A stretch of 57,432 nt of DNA from NCBI RefSeq assembly GCF_021698855.1, contig NZ_WWFA01000007.1:1-57432 (forward strand), read 5' to 3'. The position numbers were made by a program, and so were the translations under genes. Position 1 is the first letter of the stretch; each line of letters starts with the position of its first letter. The DNA is from Lactobacillus sp. S2-2 (GTDB lineage Bacteria > Bacillota > Bacilli > Lactobacillales > Lactobacillaceae). The notes beneath the pieces were generated by a model that was not told where the DNA came from, did no database searches, and saw only the letters and a program-made list of their open reading frames with translations. Positions 33,050 to 42,174 of the stretch are shown in pieces.

Positions 33050-34399
33050 CTAATTATTTTTATTTTCTAATTTTTTCTTTAAATCTTCATAACCTGGTTT
33101 CCCAAGTAAAGCAAACATATTACTCTTATAATCTTCTACTCCTGGTTGATTAAATGGATTAATTCCATTTAAATATCCAGAAACTGCAATTGCATATTCA
33201 AAGAAGTAAATTAAATATCCAAGACTTGATGGAGTTTGGTCTTCCACATTAATTAACATGTTAGGAACTCCACCTTCTTTATGAGCCAACACAACACTTT
33301 CACGTGCTTTTTCATTAATATAATTTAAATTTCTTCCTTCTAAATATTGAATTCCATCATCATTATTATCTTTATTTGGAACAACTTGATCAGCTTCTGG
33401 TTTTTGAATATTAACCACTGTTTCCATTAAGTTTCTCATCCCTTGTTGAATGTATTGACCTAATGAATGTAAATCAGTCGAGAAATTAGCTGAACTTGTA
33501 TAAATCCCCTTGTTATCTTTTCCTTCGGTTTCACCAGTCAATTGTTTTAACCATTCTGACAAGAATCTTAATGAAGGTTCATAGTTTTCAAAAATTTCAT
33601 TAGTATATCCCTTACGATATAAAACATTACGATAAGCTGCGTATTGAAGTGCTTCGTTATCTTCAAAACTAGCTTTTTGATAATTAATTCGAGCTTGATT
33701 TGCTCCATCCATTAATTCATCAATATTTACTCCAGCTACTGCAATTGGTAGCAATCCAACCGGTGTTAATACAGAGTATCTTCCACCTACTCCATCAGGA
33801 ATTACAAATGATTGGAAATTATTTTCCTTAACTTCTTTTCTTAATGATCCTTTATTAGCATCAGTTGTTACATAAGTTCTTTGGTTTGCTTCATTTTCAC
33901 CATATTTTTTAACTAATAATTCTCTAAAAATACGGAATGCAATTGATGGTTCAGTTGTAGTTCCTGATTTTGAAATAACATTAATCGAAAAGTCTTGTCC
34001 ATCAAGCATTTCAATTAACTCAGACATATCTGAACCACTGATTGAATTTCCAGTAAAGAAGATCTGTGGTGCATTTCTTTTGTCTTTAGATAAATTATTG
34101 AAATAACTACCTTTAAGAAAATCAATTGCCATCTTAGCACCCAAATATGATCCACCAATTCCAATGACCACTAAAACATCAGAATCTTTACGAATTTTTT
34201 GAGCTGCATCTTTAATATCAGCAAATTCTTTTTTATCATAATCTTGAGGAAGGTCGACCCATTGACGCATTTCACTGCTGACTCCAGTTCCATTTATCAA
34301 TAAATCATTAGCAGTTTCTACAAATGGTTTAATTTCATTTATTTCATTTTCTTTTACAAATCCATCTAGTGCTGATGTATTGAAATTTAAGTTAGTCAT
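33050..34399 (-). CDS. pgi: Glucose-6-phosphate isomerase
   Basis: 449 residues, standard length for the Gram-positive form. Motifs: [54 protein letters not shown] (catalytic Glu) and [18 protein letters not shown]. It follows the fructokinase gene by 14 nt, so the two are co-transcribed. Fructokinase makes fructose-6-phosphate, which Pgi turns into glucose-6-phosphate for the phosphoketolase pathway and for PgcA. Confidence 0.97.
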   Translation of the reverse strand: MTNLNFNTSALDGFVKENEINEIKPFVETANDLLINGTGVSSEMRQWVDLPQDYDKKEFADIKDAAQKIRKDSDVLVVIGIGGSYLGAKMAIDFLKGSYFNNLSKDKRNAPQIFFTGNSISGSDMSELIEMLDGQDFSINVISKSGTTTEPSIAFRIFRELLVKKYGENEANQRTYVTTDANKGSLRKEVKENNFQSFVIPDGVGGRYSVLTPVGLLPIAVAGVNIDELMDGANQARINYQKASFEDNEALQYAAYRNVLYRKGYTNEIFENYEPSLRFLSEWLKQLTGETEGKDNKGIYTSSANFSTDLHSLGQYIQQGMRNLMETVVNIQKPEADQVVPNKDNNDDGIQYLEGRNLNYINEKARESVVLAHKEGGVPNMLINVEDQTPSSLGYLIYFFEYAIAVSGYLNGINPFNQPGVEDYKSNMFALLGKPGYEDLKKKLENKNN

Positions 34400-34413
34400 T
34401 TTATTACCTCATT

Positions 34414-35307
34414 TTATAGTTTTACAATATTTTCTTTGTAATATTGTTTAATTGCTAAAGCAAAGTTACCAAGGGTTGCTGAACCATTATCTTCAACTGT
34501 TGGCATTACAATGTAATGTTTTAAATCATCAACTTCAAGATAATGATTAAACAATTTATCAAACTGCTCTCTTATCTTATCTAAGAATGGTTCTGAAATA
34601 ACTCCACCACCCAAGACTACCTTTTCTGGTCTAATAAATAAAGTGGCCTGAATAACTGCTTGAGCAATATAATAAGCCATAATATCCCAAACTGGATCAG
34701 TTATTGGAACATCTTTTCCATTTTTACCAACTCGCTTTTCAAAAGTTGGACCAGAAGCTAATCCTTCTAGACAATCTTTGTGATAAGGACAAATCCCTTC
34801 AAAATATTCATCATTTTTAGCTCTCTTTAATTTAACATGTCCTACTTCAGGGTGCCCTTCATAACCAATAAATTCTCCATTATTTACAATACCGGCTCCG
34901 ACTCCAGTTCCAAAAGTAAAGTAAACTAGAGATCTAGTTGGATTATGATTAGCAATTGAATTCATATATTCTCCATAAGCCGATCCATTTACGTCAGATG
35001 TCCAATACATAGGAATATCAAAGTTATCTTTCATAACACCTAAAAAGTTAGTATTGCTCCAATTCTTTTTAGGAGTATCGGCAATATAACCATATTTATC
35101 AGCATCTTTTCTAATTTCAATTGGTCCAAAAGATGAAATTGAGAGAGCTGCCATTTCTGGAAACTGCTTAAAATAATCAACACATTTTTTTAAAGTTTCT
35201 GCTGGTGTAGTTGTTGGAATTTTTATAATATCTTTAATATTATAATTTTCATCTCCAACCGCACAAACAAATTTTGTTCCACCTGCTTCAATACTACCTA
35301 ATAACAT
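34414..35307 (-). CDS. scrK: Fructokinase, ROK family
   Basis: 297 residues from the ATG at 35307 (GGGAGG upstream). Phosphorylates fructose with ATP. EAGGTKF is the ATP phosphate loop, SDVNGSAYGE holds the catalytic Asp, FGTGVGAG the second nucleotide loop, and GHPEVGHV followed by CPYHKDCLEG the ROK zinc site (H-CxxH-C). Operon with pgi. A promoter with a CRE-like box overlapping the -35 suggests CcpA control. Confidence 0.94.
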   Translation of the reverse strand: MLLGSIEAGGTKFVCAVGDENYNIKDIIKIPTTTPAETLKKCVDYFKQFPEMAALSISSFGPIEIRKDADKYGYIADTPKKNWSNTNFLGVMKDNFDIPMYWTSDVNGSAYGEYMNSIANHNPTRSLVYFTFGTGVGAGIVNNGEFIGYEGHPEVGHVKLKRAKNDEYFEGICPYHKDCLEGLASGPTFEKRVGKNGKDVPITDPVWDIMAYYIAQAVIQATLFIRPEKVVLGGGVISEPFLDKIREQFDKLFNHYLEVDDLKHYIVMPTVEDNGSATLGNFALAIKQYYKENIVKL

Positions 35308-35350
35308 AGTCAATTCCTCCCTAAAGCTAATTTAATTTAACTTTGAAGTT

Positions 35351-35379
35351 AGTATAGGCTTTTATGATAACGCTTTCAA
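35351..35379 (-). promoter_or_regulatory. scrK-pgi promoter with CRE-like box
   Basis: Minus strand: TTGAAA (35379-35374), 17 nt, TATACT (35356-35351). TGATAACGCTTTCA (plus strand, 35365-35378) matches the CRE consensus at 13 of 14 positions and covers the -35. Confidence 0.75.
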
Positions 35380-35406
35380 GTAAAAAGAAATAAAATGTCA
35401 TTTTTC

Positions 35407-35435
35407 TTGTAAGCGCTACCACAAAGTGCTATGCT
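35407..35435 (+). promoter_or_regulatory. Promoter of the ROK paralogue with CRE-like box
   Basis: TTGTAA (35407-35412), 17 nt, TATGCT (35430-35435). TGTAAGCGCTACCA (35408-35421) matches the CRE consensus at 13 of 14 positions and overlaps the -35. The facing promoter carries the first box, so both genes should respond to sugar status. Confidence 0.72.
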
Positions 35436-35465
35436 TTCTTTAATAAAAGAAGGGTGGTTGTCGTC

Positions 35466-36362
35466 ATGTTATTAGGTAGTATCGAGTTCAAAAATGATAA
35501 TGTTATTTGTGCAATTAGTGACTTTAAAATGAATTTAAAAGATAAATTTCAAATTCCATTAACAAGTCCATCACAAACTTTTAATGAAATAATTAAGTAT
35601 TTTAATCAATTCGATGACTTAAAAGCCGTTGGATTTTCTTCATTTGGTCCAATTGAACTAAGAACTGCTTCTCCAAAATATGGTTATTTACTTGATACAA
35701 CTAGAGAAGGATGGTCAAATATTAATTTACTTGGTACCCTAAGTTACTATTTAAATGTACCAATGACTTTTACCACTGATGTTAATAGTGAAGCTTACGG
35801 AAAATATATTGAATCTGTTTTTTCAAACAAGCCCATTTATTCACTTGTTTATTACTCAATTGGAAATGGGATTGGTGCAGGTATCATTAATAATGGTAAG
35901 TTTGTTGGATACAACGGAAGTTCTGAAATTGGCCATATTTATCCAAAAAAAGATTCATATGATCAAGATTTTTCTGGAACTTGTTTATATCAGGGAGATT
36001 GTTTAGAAGGTTTGGTTGCAGATCCATCATTTAAAGCTAGATTTGATAAACCATCAACCGAAATTTCAATGCTAAACCCAGTTTGGAAAGCTATTGCTAA
36101 TTATTTAGCTCAATCAATTATTCAATCAACTCTTTTCATTAGACCTGATAAAATTGTTATCAACAGTTCAATGATTAATCAAATTGAATTAGATAAAATC
36201 AAAGAACAATTTAAATCAACCTTTAATAATTATCTAAATGTTGGAAATATTGATGATTATATTCAATTAGAAGAAAAATCCGGAGATGATTTATCAATTA
36301 CTGGTAACATTTCACTTGCTAAAAAGAAATTCTTTGAATCAGCAGTTATTTATAATCAATAA
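35466..36362 (+). CDS. Degenerate fructokinase-like ROK paralogue
   Basis: 298 residues, start at ATG 35466 behind AAGGGTGG. Clearly homologous to the divergent fructokinase along its length (GFSSFGPIELRTASPKYGYL, FTTDVNSEAYGK, LYQGDCLEGL, NPVWKAIANYLAQSIIQSTL). The ATP phosphate loop EAGGTK is replaced by EFKNDN, FGTGVGAG became IGNGIGAG, and the zinc motif CxxH-C lost its His (CLYQGDC). The catalytic DVN is kept. Kinase activity is doubtful. It could be a sugar sensor or a regulatory subunit. Not a pseudogene: the frame is intact and promoter and terminator are good. Confidence 0.8.
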   Translation: MLLGSIEFKNDNVICAISDFKMNLKDKFQIPLTSPSQTFNEIIKYFNQFDDLKAVGFSSFGPIELRTASPKYGYLLDTTREGWSNINLLGTLSYYLNVPMTFTTDVNSEAYGKYIESVFSNKPIYSLVYYSIGNGIGAGIINNGKFVGYNGSSEIGHIYPKKDSYDQDFSGTCLYQGDCLEGLVADPSFKARFDKPSTEISMLNPVWKAIANYLAQSIIQSTLFIRPDKIVINSSMINQIELDKIKEQFKSTFNNYLNVGNIDDYIQLEEKSGDDLSITGNISLAKKKFFESAVIYNQ

Positions 36363-36400
36363 AATAAAAAAGTTGAAGAATAATTCTTCAACTTTTTTAT
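36363..36400. terminator. Bidirectional terminator
   Basis: AAAAAGTTGAAGAA-TAA-TTCTTCAACTTTTTT between convergent genes. Confidence 0.88.
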
Positions 36401-36597
36401 TATCCATCAACTTCATCTTTTAATTCATTGAACGCATTTCCAGATTGCTCAACAATTTCTAACAATTCATCTGTTTTAGGATTAACAATTATATAATAAT
36501 TACCATTTTCTTCATCAACTACATGTCTAACCATATCGTAGTCACGAACATCAATTGCCTGAAAATCACCATTTATTAATTTTACATCGAGTAACAT
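36400..36597 (-). CDS. Small acidic protein of unknown function
   Basis: 65 residues, soluble, very acidic toward the end (NELKDEVDG). Predicted beta-rich (MLLDVKLINGDFQAIDV, NYYIIVNPKTDELLEIVE). Ribosome site AGAGGG. It lies 60 nt after the aldehyde dehydrogenase gene's end on the same strand and may share its transcript. No family recognised. Confidence 0.62.
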   Translation of the reverse strand: MLLDVKLINGDFQAIDVRDYDMVRHVVDEENGNYYIIVNPKTDELLEIVEQSGNAFNELKDEVDG

Positions 36598-36657
36598 TAT
36601 GTTAACCCTCTTTCTTAGATTAACTTTATTCTACCATTTATTCGATTATAAAAAAGA

Positions 36658-37983
36658 TTATTTTCTTCTAGCAATTATTTTAATATTTAATAAATCAGAA
36701 TCACTTAAATTATGAGAAAATGAATTTTTCCCCCAAGTTCCAGTTCCGAGGGTTAATGATGGTTTTAAATTATTATACAAATCACCAACACCACCAAGAC
36801 CAGAAGGTGCATTAACAATAATTCTTGTAGCAGGTTCTTTCATCCCATATTCAGTAACTACGTCATCATCTTTAGTTTGAATTGCTGCAGTATGACCTAA
36901 TCCACCATAGTTCAATAATTGATTAACTTTATCAAATGCATCCTCTTTTGAACTTGCTCGATAAACAGAAATAACCGGACATAATTTTTCACCAGACATT
37001 GGATATTTTGCTCCAATTCCATTCATCTCTATTGCCAAAACTTTTGTTCCAGTTGGAATTTCAATTTCAGCTAAATCAGCAATCTTTTGAGCACTTGCTC
37101 CTGCAATTGGTCCTTTAACACTTAATCTTTGATCATCAAACATTGCTTTAGTTACTTTTTCTTTTTCATCTTCTGGGACAAAATAGACATGATTATTTTT
37201 CAATTTTTCGACTATTTCTTGATAAATTGAATCATCAATAACTGCACTATTTTCAGTTGAACAAATCATCCCATTATCAAATGTTTTAGAAAATACTAAA
37301 TCCTTAACCGCTTGATCAAGATCAGCAGTTTTTTCGATATATACAGGACCATTACCTGGACCAACACCTAGGGCAGGTTTTCCAGAAGAGTACGCAGATG
37401 AAACTAAGCCAGGACCCCCAGTTGCAAGTGTAATATCTACTCCATCATTATTAATTAAATCATTAGTAGCATCAATACTTGGTTTCTCAATCCATTGAAT
37501 ACTATCTTTTGGTGCACCAGCTTTCACTGCAGCATCTTGCATAATTTGAGCTGCTTTAATTGATGATTGATTAGCTTGTGGATGAAAAGAAAAAATAATT
37601 GAATTTCTGGTCTTCATTGCCAAAATAGCTTTAAACATTGTTGTTGAAGTTGGATTAGTTACTGGTACGATTCCAGCAATTACACCCATAGGTTCAGCAA
37701 TTTCAGTTAAGCCTTGCTCTTTATCATCATTAATAATTCCAACCGTTTTATTATTTTTAATTGAATTCCAAACATTTTCAGTTGCAAATTTATTTTTAGT
37801 TGCTTTATCAGTTTCTACTCCACGACCAGTTTCTTCAAAAGCTTCTTTTGCTAAGAGTTCACTATTATTATATCCAGCATCTACCATTGCTTTAGTAATT
37901 TTATCAACTTTTTCTTGAGTAAAATCATGCATTACTTTCAATGCTTCTTTAGCATTTTTAACCATTTCATTAATATTATTCAT
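36658..37983 (-). CDS. Stand-alone acylating acetaldehyde dehydrogenase (AdhE N-domain paralogue)
   Basis: 441 residues, colinear with residues about 10-450 of the adjacent AdhE and very similar to it ([36 protein letters not shown] with the catalytic Cys, NAPSGLGGVGDLYNN, LTLGTGTWGKNSFSHN). It ends exactly where the iron-alcohol dehydrogenase domain would begin. It reduces acetyl-CoA to acetaldehyde with NADH. Origin by tandem duplication and loss of the second domain is inferred. A Rex-like operator lies upstream. Confidence 0.9.
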   Translation of the reverse strand: MNNINEMVKNAKEALKVMHDFTQEKVDKITKAMVDAGYNNSELLAKEAFEETGRGVETDKATKNKFATENVWNSIKNNKTVGIINDDKEQGLTEIAEPMGVIAGIVPVTNPTSTTMFKAILAMKTRNSIIFSFHPQANQSSIKAAQIMQDAAVKAGAPKDSIQWIEKPSIDATNDLINNDGVDITLATGGPGLVSSAYSSGKPALGVGPGNGPVYIEKTADLDQAVKDLVFSKTFDNGMICSTENSAVIDDSIYQEIVEKLKNNHVYFVPEDEKEKVTKAMFDDQRLSVKGPIAGASAQKIADLAEIEIPTGTKVLAIEMNGIGAKYPMSGEKLCPVISVYRASSKEDAFDKVNQLLNYGGLGHTAAIQTKDDDVVTEYGMKEPATRIIVNAPSGLGGVGDLYNNLKPSLTLGTGTWGKNSFSHNLSDSDLLNIKIIARRK

Positions 37984-38011
37984 AGTAAAACCCCTTCCAA
38001 GAATATTACAA

Positions 38012-38029
38012 TTGTTAAATATTTCACAC
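38012..38029 (-). promoter_or_regulatory. Rex-like operator upstream of the aldehyde dehydrogenase gene
   Basis: TTGTTAAATATTTCACAC matches TTGTGA-N6-TCACAA at 10 of 12 fixed positions, about 30 nt before the start. Rex represses fermentation genes at low NADH. Confidence 0.65.
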
Positions 38030-38062
38030 GTTTTATAATAACACTCATCACTTTATTTTCAA

Positions 38063-38096
38063 TAAAAAAACAGCCAGAAATATCTGACTGCTTTTT
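38063..38096 (-). terminator. Terminator of adhE
   Basis: AAAAGCAGTCAGA / TCTGGCTGTTTT then TTTTATT on the minus strand, directly after the adhE stop. Confidence 0.75.
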
Positions 38097-38100
38097 CACT

Positions 38101-40692
38101 TTATTTTGACTCAGTTCCTTCATACTCATCTAAAATCATTTGTTTCAAATCATTAATTAGTGGTTCTTTTGGATTAGCAACAGTACATTGGTCAGAGTAA
38201 GCAAGTTTACCTAATTGATCAACTTTTGCAAGTAAATCTTCTTTTTTAACTCCTTGATCTTTAAGGCTTAATTTAACATCTACGGAATGAGATAAATCAA
38301 TGAATTTCTTAACTAAACTTTCTTTAAGTTCATCATCGGTATCGCCTTTCAATCCTAAATAACGCGCAATTTCTGCATAATCTTTATCAGCTCTAAATGA
38401 TTCATATTTTGGCCAAGTTGCAATCTTTGTAGGTCTTTCAAAGTTATATCTAATAACATGTGGCAAGGTAATTGCAATTGCAATTCCATGGGTAATATCA
38501 AATTCTCCACCAATCTTATGAGCAATTGAATGAGTAATTCCTAAAAATGCATTTGCAAAAGCCATTCCAGCAATTGTTGAAGCAGTATGCATTTTTTCTT
38601 TTGCAACTTTATCACCATTATAAGAAGCAGTTAAATTTTCAAAAATCATCTTAATCGCTTGTAATGATAATGGGCGTGTATAGTCAGTTGCCATTACTGA
38701 AACATATGATTCAATTGCATGGCTCAATGCATCCAATCCTGAAGCAGCAATTGTTCCTTTAAGGACACTCATTACAAATTGAGGATCAATAATTGCAACA
38801 TCTGGTGTAAGTGAATAATCTGCTAGTGGATATTTAATATTTAACTTATCATCTTTAATAACTGAGAATGGTGTAACTTCTGAACCAGTACCTGATGTAC
38901 TTGGAATAGCAACCATTTGTGATTTATTTGTTTTTTCAAAACGATAAGCTCTTTTTCTAATATCCAAGAATTTTTGTTTTGCATCAAAGAAATCAATTTC
39001 TGGATTTTCATACATTAACCACATCATTTTAGCGGCATCTAATGGTGATCCACCACCTAAAGCAATAATCGTATCAGGTTTAAATGTATTCATTTCAGAA
39101 ACACCAGCATTTACTGTATCAATTGTTGGTTCGCCATGAACATCATCGAAGATATAATATTCAACTTTATTATCTCTACGATTTAAAGCTTCTAAAACTT
39201 TATCAACATAATGATTAGTTACCATTGATGGACTTGTTACGATAAATGCTTTGGTTACATCTGGCATATCGGTTAAATATCTAATTGAATTCTTTTCAAA
39301 GTATATTTTTGGTAGCTTAATCCACTGCATATTATTCCTTCTTTTAGCAATTGTTTTAATATTTAATAGGTCATAGTCAGTTACATTATGCGAAATTGAA
39401 TTTTGTCCCCATGATCCAGTACCAAGAGTTAGTGATGGAGTCATATTATTATATAGATTTCCAATTCCACCTAATCCAGAAGGTGAATTTACAATTACTC
39501 GAGAAGCCTTAACTTCTTTACCAAATTCAACTGCTAAATCATCATCAGTTGTTTGAATTCCAGCACTATGTCCAAGACCACCATAGTTCAATAATTTTTC
39601 AACAATTTCTAAAGCATTTTCTCTACTTTGTGCTTTGTAAACTGAAACTACAGGTGATAATTTTTCACCAGACATTGGATATTTAGGACCAATTCCTGTC
39701 ATTTCTACAGCTAATACTTGAGTATCTTCTGGAATATCAATTTTAGCCATATCTGCAATTTGTTGTGCTGATGCACCAGCTACAGGTCCTTTAACACTTA
39801 ATCTAGTACTGTCAAACATTGCTTCTGTAAGTTTTTGTTTTTCATTTTCTGGCACAAAATATACTTTATTCTTAATTAATTCTTGTTTAACATCATCATA
39901 AATTTCTTTATCAATAACCGCACTATTTTCAGTTGAACAAATCATTCCATGATCAAATGTTTTTGATAAAACTAAATCATTTACAGCACGTGAGATATTA
40001 GCTGATTTTTCAATATAGACCGGACCATTACCTGGACCAACTCCTAATGCTGGTTTACCAGCAGAATATGCTGCTTTAACTAATCCAGGACCTCCAGTTG
40101 CTAAAGTAATATCAACACCGGGATTATTAATTAAATAACTGGTTGCTTCACGACTTGGAGTTGTAATCCATTGAATTGCTGCTCTTGGTGCTCCAGCTTT
40201 CACAGCGGCATCTTGCATAACTTGAGCAGCTTTTATTGATGACTTAATTGCTTGTGGATGAAGTGAAAAAATAATTGCATTTCTAGTCTTCATTGAAATA
40301 ATTGATTTAAATAAAGTTGTTGAAGTTGGATTAGTAACAGGTGTAATTCCCGCAATCACACCAAGTGGCTCAGCTACTTTAATTAAATCATGTTCTGAAT
40401 CTTCATCAATGATTCCAACTGTTTTATCTTTTCTGATGTAATGCCAAATTTCTTCAGTTGCAAACAAATTTTTAACCGCTTTATCTTCAGCAACACCACG
40501 ACCAGTTTCTTCAAAGGCCATTTCTGCTAATTCTTGATGGTAATTAACTCCAGCCATTACCATTGCATGAGTGATATGATCTACTTTTTCTTGATCAAAA
40601 TGACTCATAACTTCTAAAGCTTCTTTTGCTTTATCTACCATTTCATCAATATTTTGATTTACATTATTTGAAACTTTTTCTTCATTTGCCAT
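38101..40692 (-). CDS. adhE: Bifunctional acetaldehyde-CoA/alcohol dehydrogenase
   Basis: 863 residues, usual length. The N-terminal half (about 1-455) is an acylating aldehyde dehydrogenase with [16 protein letters not shown] and the catalytic Cys in [10 protein letters not shown]. The C-terminal half (about 460-863) is an iron-dependent alcohol dehydrogenase with [33 protein letters not shown] and a [17 protein letters not shown] metal-ligand region. Turns acetyl-CoA into ethanol and reoxidises two NADH, the key redox outlet in heterofermentation. Ribosome site GGAGG. Rex-like operator upstream, own terminator. Confidence 0.96.
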   Translation of the reverse strand: MANEEKVSNNVNQNIDEMVDKAKEALEVMSHFDQEKVDHITHAMVMAGVNYHQELAEMAFEETGRGVAEDKAVKNLFATEEIWHYIRKDKTVGIIDEDSEHDLIKVAEPLGVIAGITPVTNPTSTTLFKSIISMKTRNAIIFSLHPQAIKSSIKAAQVMQDAAVKAGAPRAAIQWITTPSREATSYLINNPGVDITLATGGPGLVKAAYSAGKPALGVGPGNGPVYIEKSANISRAVNDLVLSKTFDHGMICSTENSAVIDKEIYDDVKQELIKNKVYFVPENEKQKLTEAMFDSTRLSVKGPVAGASAQQIADMAKIDIPEDTQVLAVEMTGIGPKYPMSGEKLSPVVSVYKAQSRENALEIVEKLLNYGGLGHSAGIQTTDDDLAVEFGKEVKASRVIVNSPSGLGGIGNLYNNMTPSLTLGTGSWGQNSISHNVTDYDLLNIKTIAKRRNNMQWIKLPKIYFEKNSIRYLTDMPDVTKAFIVTSPSMVTNHYVDKVLEALNRRDNKVEYYIFDDVHGEPTIDTVNAGVSEMNTFKPDTIIALGGGSPLDAAKMMWLMYENPEIDFFDAKQKFLDIRKRAYRFEKTNKSQMVAIPSTSGTGSEVTPFSVIKDDKLNIKYPLADYSLTPDVAIIDPQFVMSVLKGTIAASGLDALSHAIESYVSVMATDYTRPLSLQAIKMIFENLTASYNGDKVAKEKMHTASTIAGMAFANAFLGITHSIAHKIGGEFDITHGIAIAITLPHVIRYNFERPTKIATWPKYESFRADKDYAEIARYLGLKGDTDDELKESLVKKFIDLSHSVDVKLSLKDQGVKKEDLLAKVDQLGKLAYSDQCTVANPKEPLINDLKQMILDEYEGTESK

Positions 40693-40731
40693 AATAAAAG
40701 CCTCCTATTATTTTAGATGCCCTGCGAAACA

Positions 40732-40749
40732 TTGTTCAACATTTCACAT
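40732..40749 (-). promoter_or_regulatory. Rex-like operator upstream of adhE
   Basis: On the minus strand ATGTGAAATGTTGAACAA matches TTGTGA-N6-TCACAA at 9 of 12 fixed positions, about 40 nt before the start. Weaker than the other two sites, so given moderate confidence. Confidence 0.55.
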
Positions 40750-40856
40750 TAATCATATCGCATTTATAAAATAAATCAAGCATTAAATAGGCTTTCTTTT
40801 ATTATATTTTAAATATACAAGTACTTATTTGTGATATTATTAACACTTTTAGAATA

Positions 40857-40893
40857 TAAAAAAGATTATTTCGAAAACGAAATAATCTTTTTA
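40857..40893 (-). terminator. Terminator of the MerR-cupin-CMD operon
   Basis: AAAAGATTATTTCG / CGAAATAATCTTTT with flanking T-run; immediately follows the last gene. Confidence 0.85.
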
Positions 40894-41205
40894 TTAATAA
40901 ATTTCTTTAATTAAATTCATCGCCGCCCATGCTTTAGGCCAACCTGCATAAAAAGCTAATTGTGTAACAACTTCTACCATTTCTTCTTTTGTAACCCCAT
41001 TATCTTTTGCAATCTGAAAATGAGCTTTTAATTGAGGTAACATTCCTTGAGTTAATAAACTTGAACAAGTAATTAGACTTCTTTCTTTAGATGATAATTG
41101 TTCTTCTCTGGACCAAACTTCTCCAAATAAAACATCGTCATTCAATTCTGCAAATTTAGGTGCAACGTCGCTAAAATTATCATAACCTGCAGTTTGTTTT
41201 TTCAT
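40894..41205 (-). CDS. Carboxymuconolactone decarboxylase-family protein
   Basis: 103 residues of the CMD/AhpD-like fold: EVWSREEQLSSKERSLITCSSLLTQG, LKAHFQIAKDNGVTKEEMVEVVTQLAFYAGWPKAWAA. Of the AhpD CxxC pair only one Cys (SLITCSS) is present, so it is unlikely to be a peroxidase partner of that type. It lies 2 nt after the cupin stop, last gene of the MerR operon. Confidence 0.9.
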   Translation of the reverse strand: MKKQTAGYDNFSDVAPKFAELNDDVLFGEVWSREEQLSSKERSLITCSSLLTQGMLPQLKAHFQIAKDNGVTKEEMVEVVTQLAFYAGWPKAWAAMNLIKEIY

Positions 41206-41207
41206 AT

Positions 41208-41612
41208 TTATCCCTCCAATTGATTATATTCATCATCACTAACTGGTTCTAAAAATTCTGATTTCCCTTTTGTAATTGCAATATGTTCAAACCAACTATT
41301 TTTAGTAGCACCATGCCAATGTTTTACATTACTTTTTGTAACGACTACATCTCCTGGAACTAATTTACGTGCTTCTTTACCAGCTTCTTGATACCATCCT
41401 TCTCCACCAGTAACAAGTAAAATTTGATAATCAAAATGAACATGCCAATTATTTCGACATCCAGGTTCAAAAGTAACATTACCCACTGAAACATCAATAT
41501 CATCATCTGCAACTAAGGTCTTTAAAAAACTATTTCCTATAAAAAACTTGGCATAAGCTTCATTTGGTGCTCCAAATCCAAAAATATTTCCTTGTTTTAA
41601 TTCTTCATTCAT
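41208..41612 (-). CDS. Cupin-domain protein
   Basis: 134 residues from the ATG at 41612 behind AAGGAG, overlapping the MerR gene end by 8 nt. Cupin motif 1 is GCRNNWHVHFDYQILLVTGG, motif 2 is GDVVVTKSNVKHWHGATKNS, giving H, H, (Q) and H as metal ligands. Cupin plus CMD pairs under MerR control are common in lactobacilli and are thought to handle reactive carbonyls or lactones. Reaction unknown. Confidence 0.88.
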   Translation of the reverse strand: MNEELKQGNIFGFGAPNEAYAKFFIGNSFLKTLVADDDIDVSVGNVTFEPGCRNNWHVHFDYQILLVTGGEGWYQEAGKEARKLVPGDVVVTKSNVKHWHGATKNSWFEHIAITKGKSEFLEPVSDDEYNQLEG

Positions 41613-42036
41613 CTTTTTGATCTCCTTGATTAATTCTATTTTGGTATGTTTCAAAATCATCATTAATCGTGTTATTTTTTTTACCTTCATACCAATTAAT
41701 TTTGTCACTTAATACTTTTAAATTTTTCTGCATTTCTTCAATTTTTGCCAAACTATCTTTTTGAACATTCTTTAATAGATCAATTCTTTCATCAATTGTT
41801 TGATCTCCTTGTTTTCTTAAAGAAACATAATCTTCAATTTGTTCCATCGTCATTCCGGTCCCTTTAAGATGAAGTAAAAAACCAATCCATTTCAAATCGA
41901 GCACTGTATAATATCTTCGGTTGTTTTCATCTCTTTGTGGTACAATCAAATCTTCTTGCTCATAATATCGAAGTGTATACGTTGATAATCCTGTCATATT
42001 TGCAAATTCACCAATTGAATAATGTTTTTCATCCAT
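41605..42036 (-). CDS. MerR-family regulator
   Basis: 143 residues from the ATG at 42036 (GGGAGG upstream). YSIGEFANMTGLSTYTLRYYEQEDLI is the MerR helix-turn-helix, followed by a dimerising coiled coil (about 80-118). No metal-binding cysteines, so an organic signal is likely. It is the first gene of its own operon, whose promoter has the 19-bp spacer that MerR proteins correct. Confidence 0.92.
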   Translation of the reverse strand: MDEKHYSIGEFANMTGLSTYTLRYYEQEDLIVPQRDENNRRYYTVLDLKWIGFLLHLKGTGMTMEQIEDYVSLRKQGDQTIDERIDLLKNVQKDSLAKIEEMQKNLKVLSDKINWYEGKKNNTINDDFETYQNRINQGDQKDE

Positions 42037-42067
42037 CAAAAAGCCTCCCTTCCAATTGATTATTTTT

Positions 42068-42098
42068 AATTTACAACTTAAAGTTAACTCTAAGTCAA
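42068..42098 (-). promoter_or_regulatory. MerR-type promoter with overlong spacer
   Basis: Minus strand: TTGACT (42098-42093), 19-nt spacer, TAAATT (42073-42068). A 20-bp near-perfect palindrome ACTTAGAGTTAACTTTAAGT (42095-42076) fills the spacer: the standard MerR architecture. Confidence 0.8.
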
Positions 42099-42174
42099 TT
42101 CTTTTTATTTAAAATAATAAATAATTCCCTTATAATAAGTATTTGCAAAATATTCCCGAAAGGACTTCTCATTC

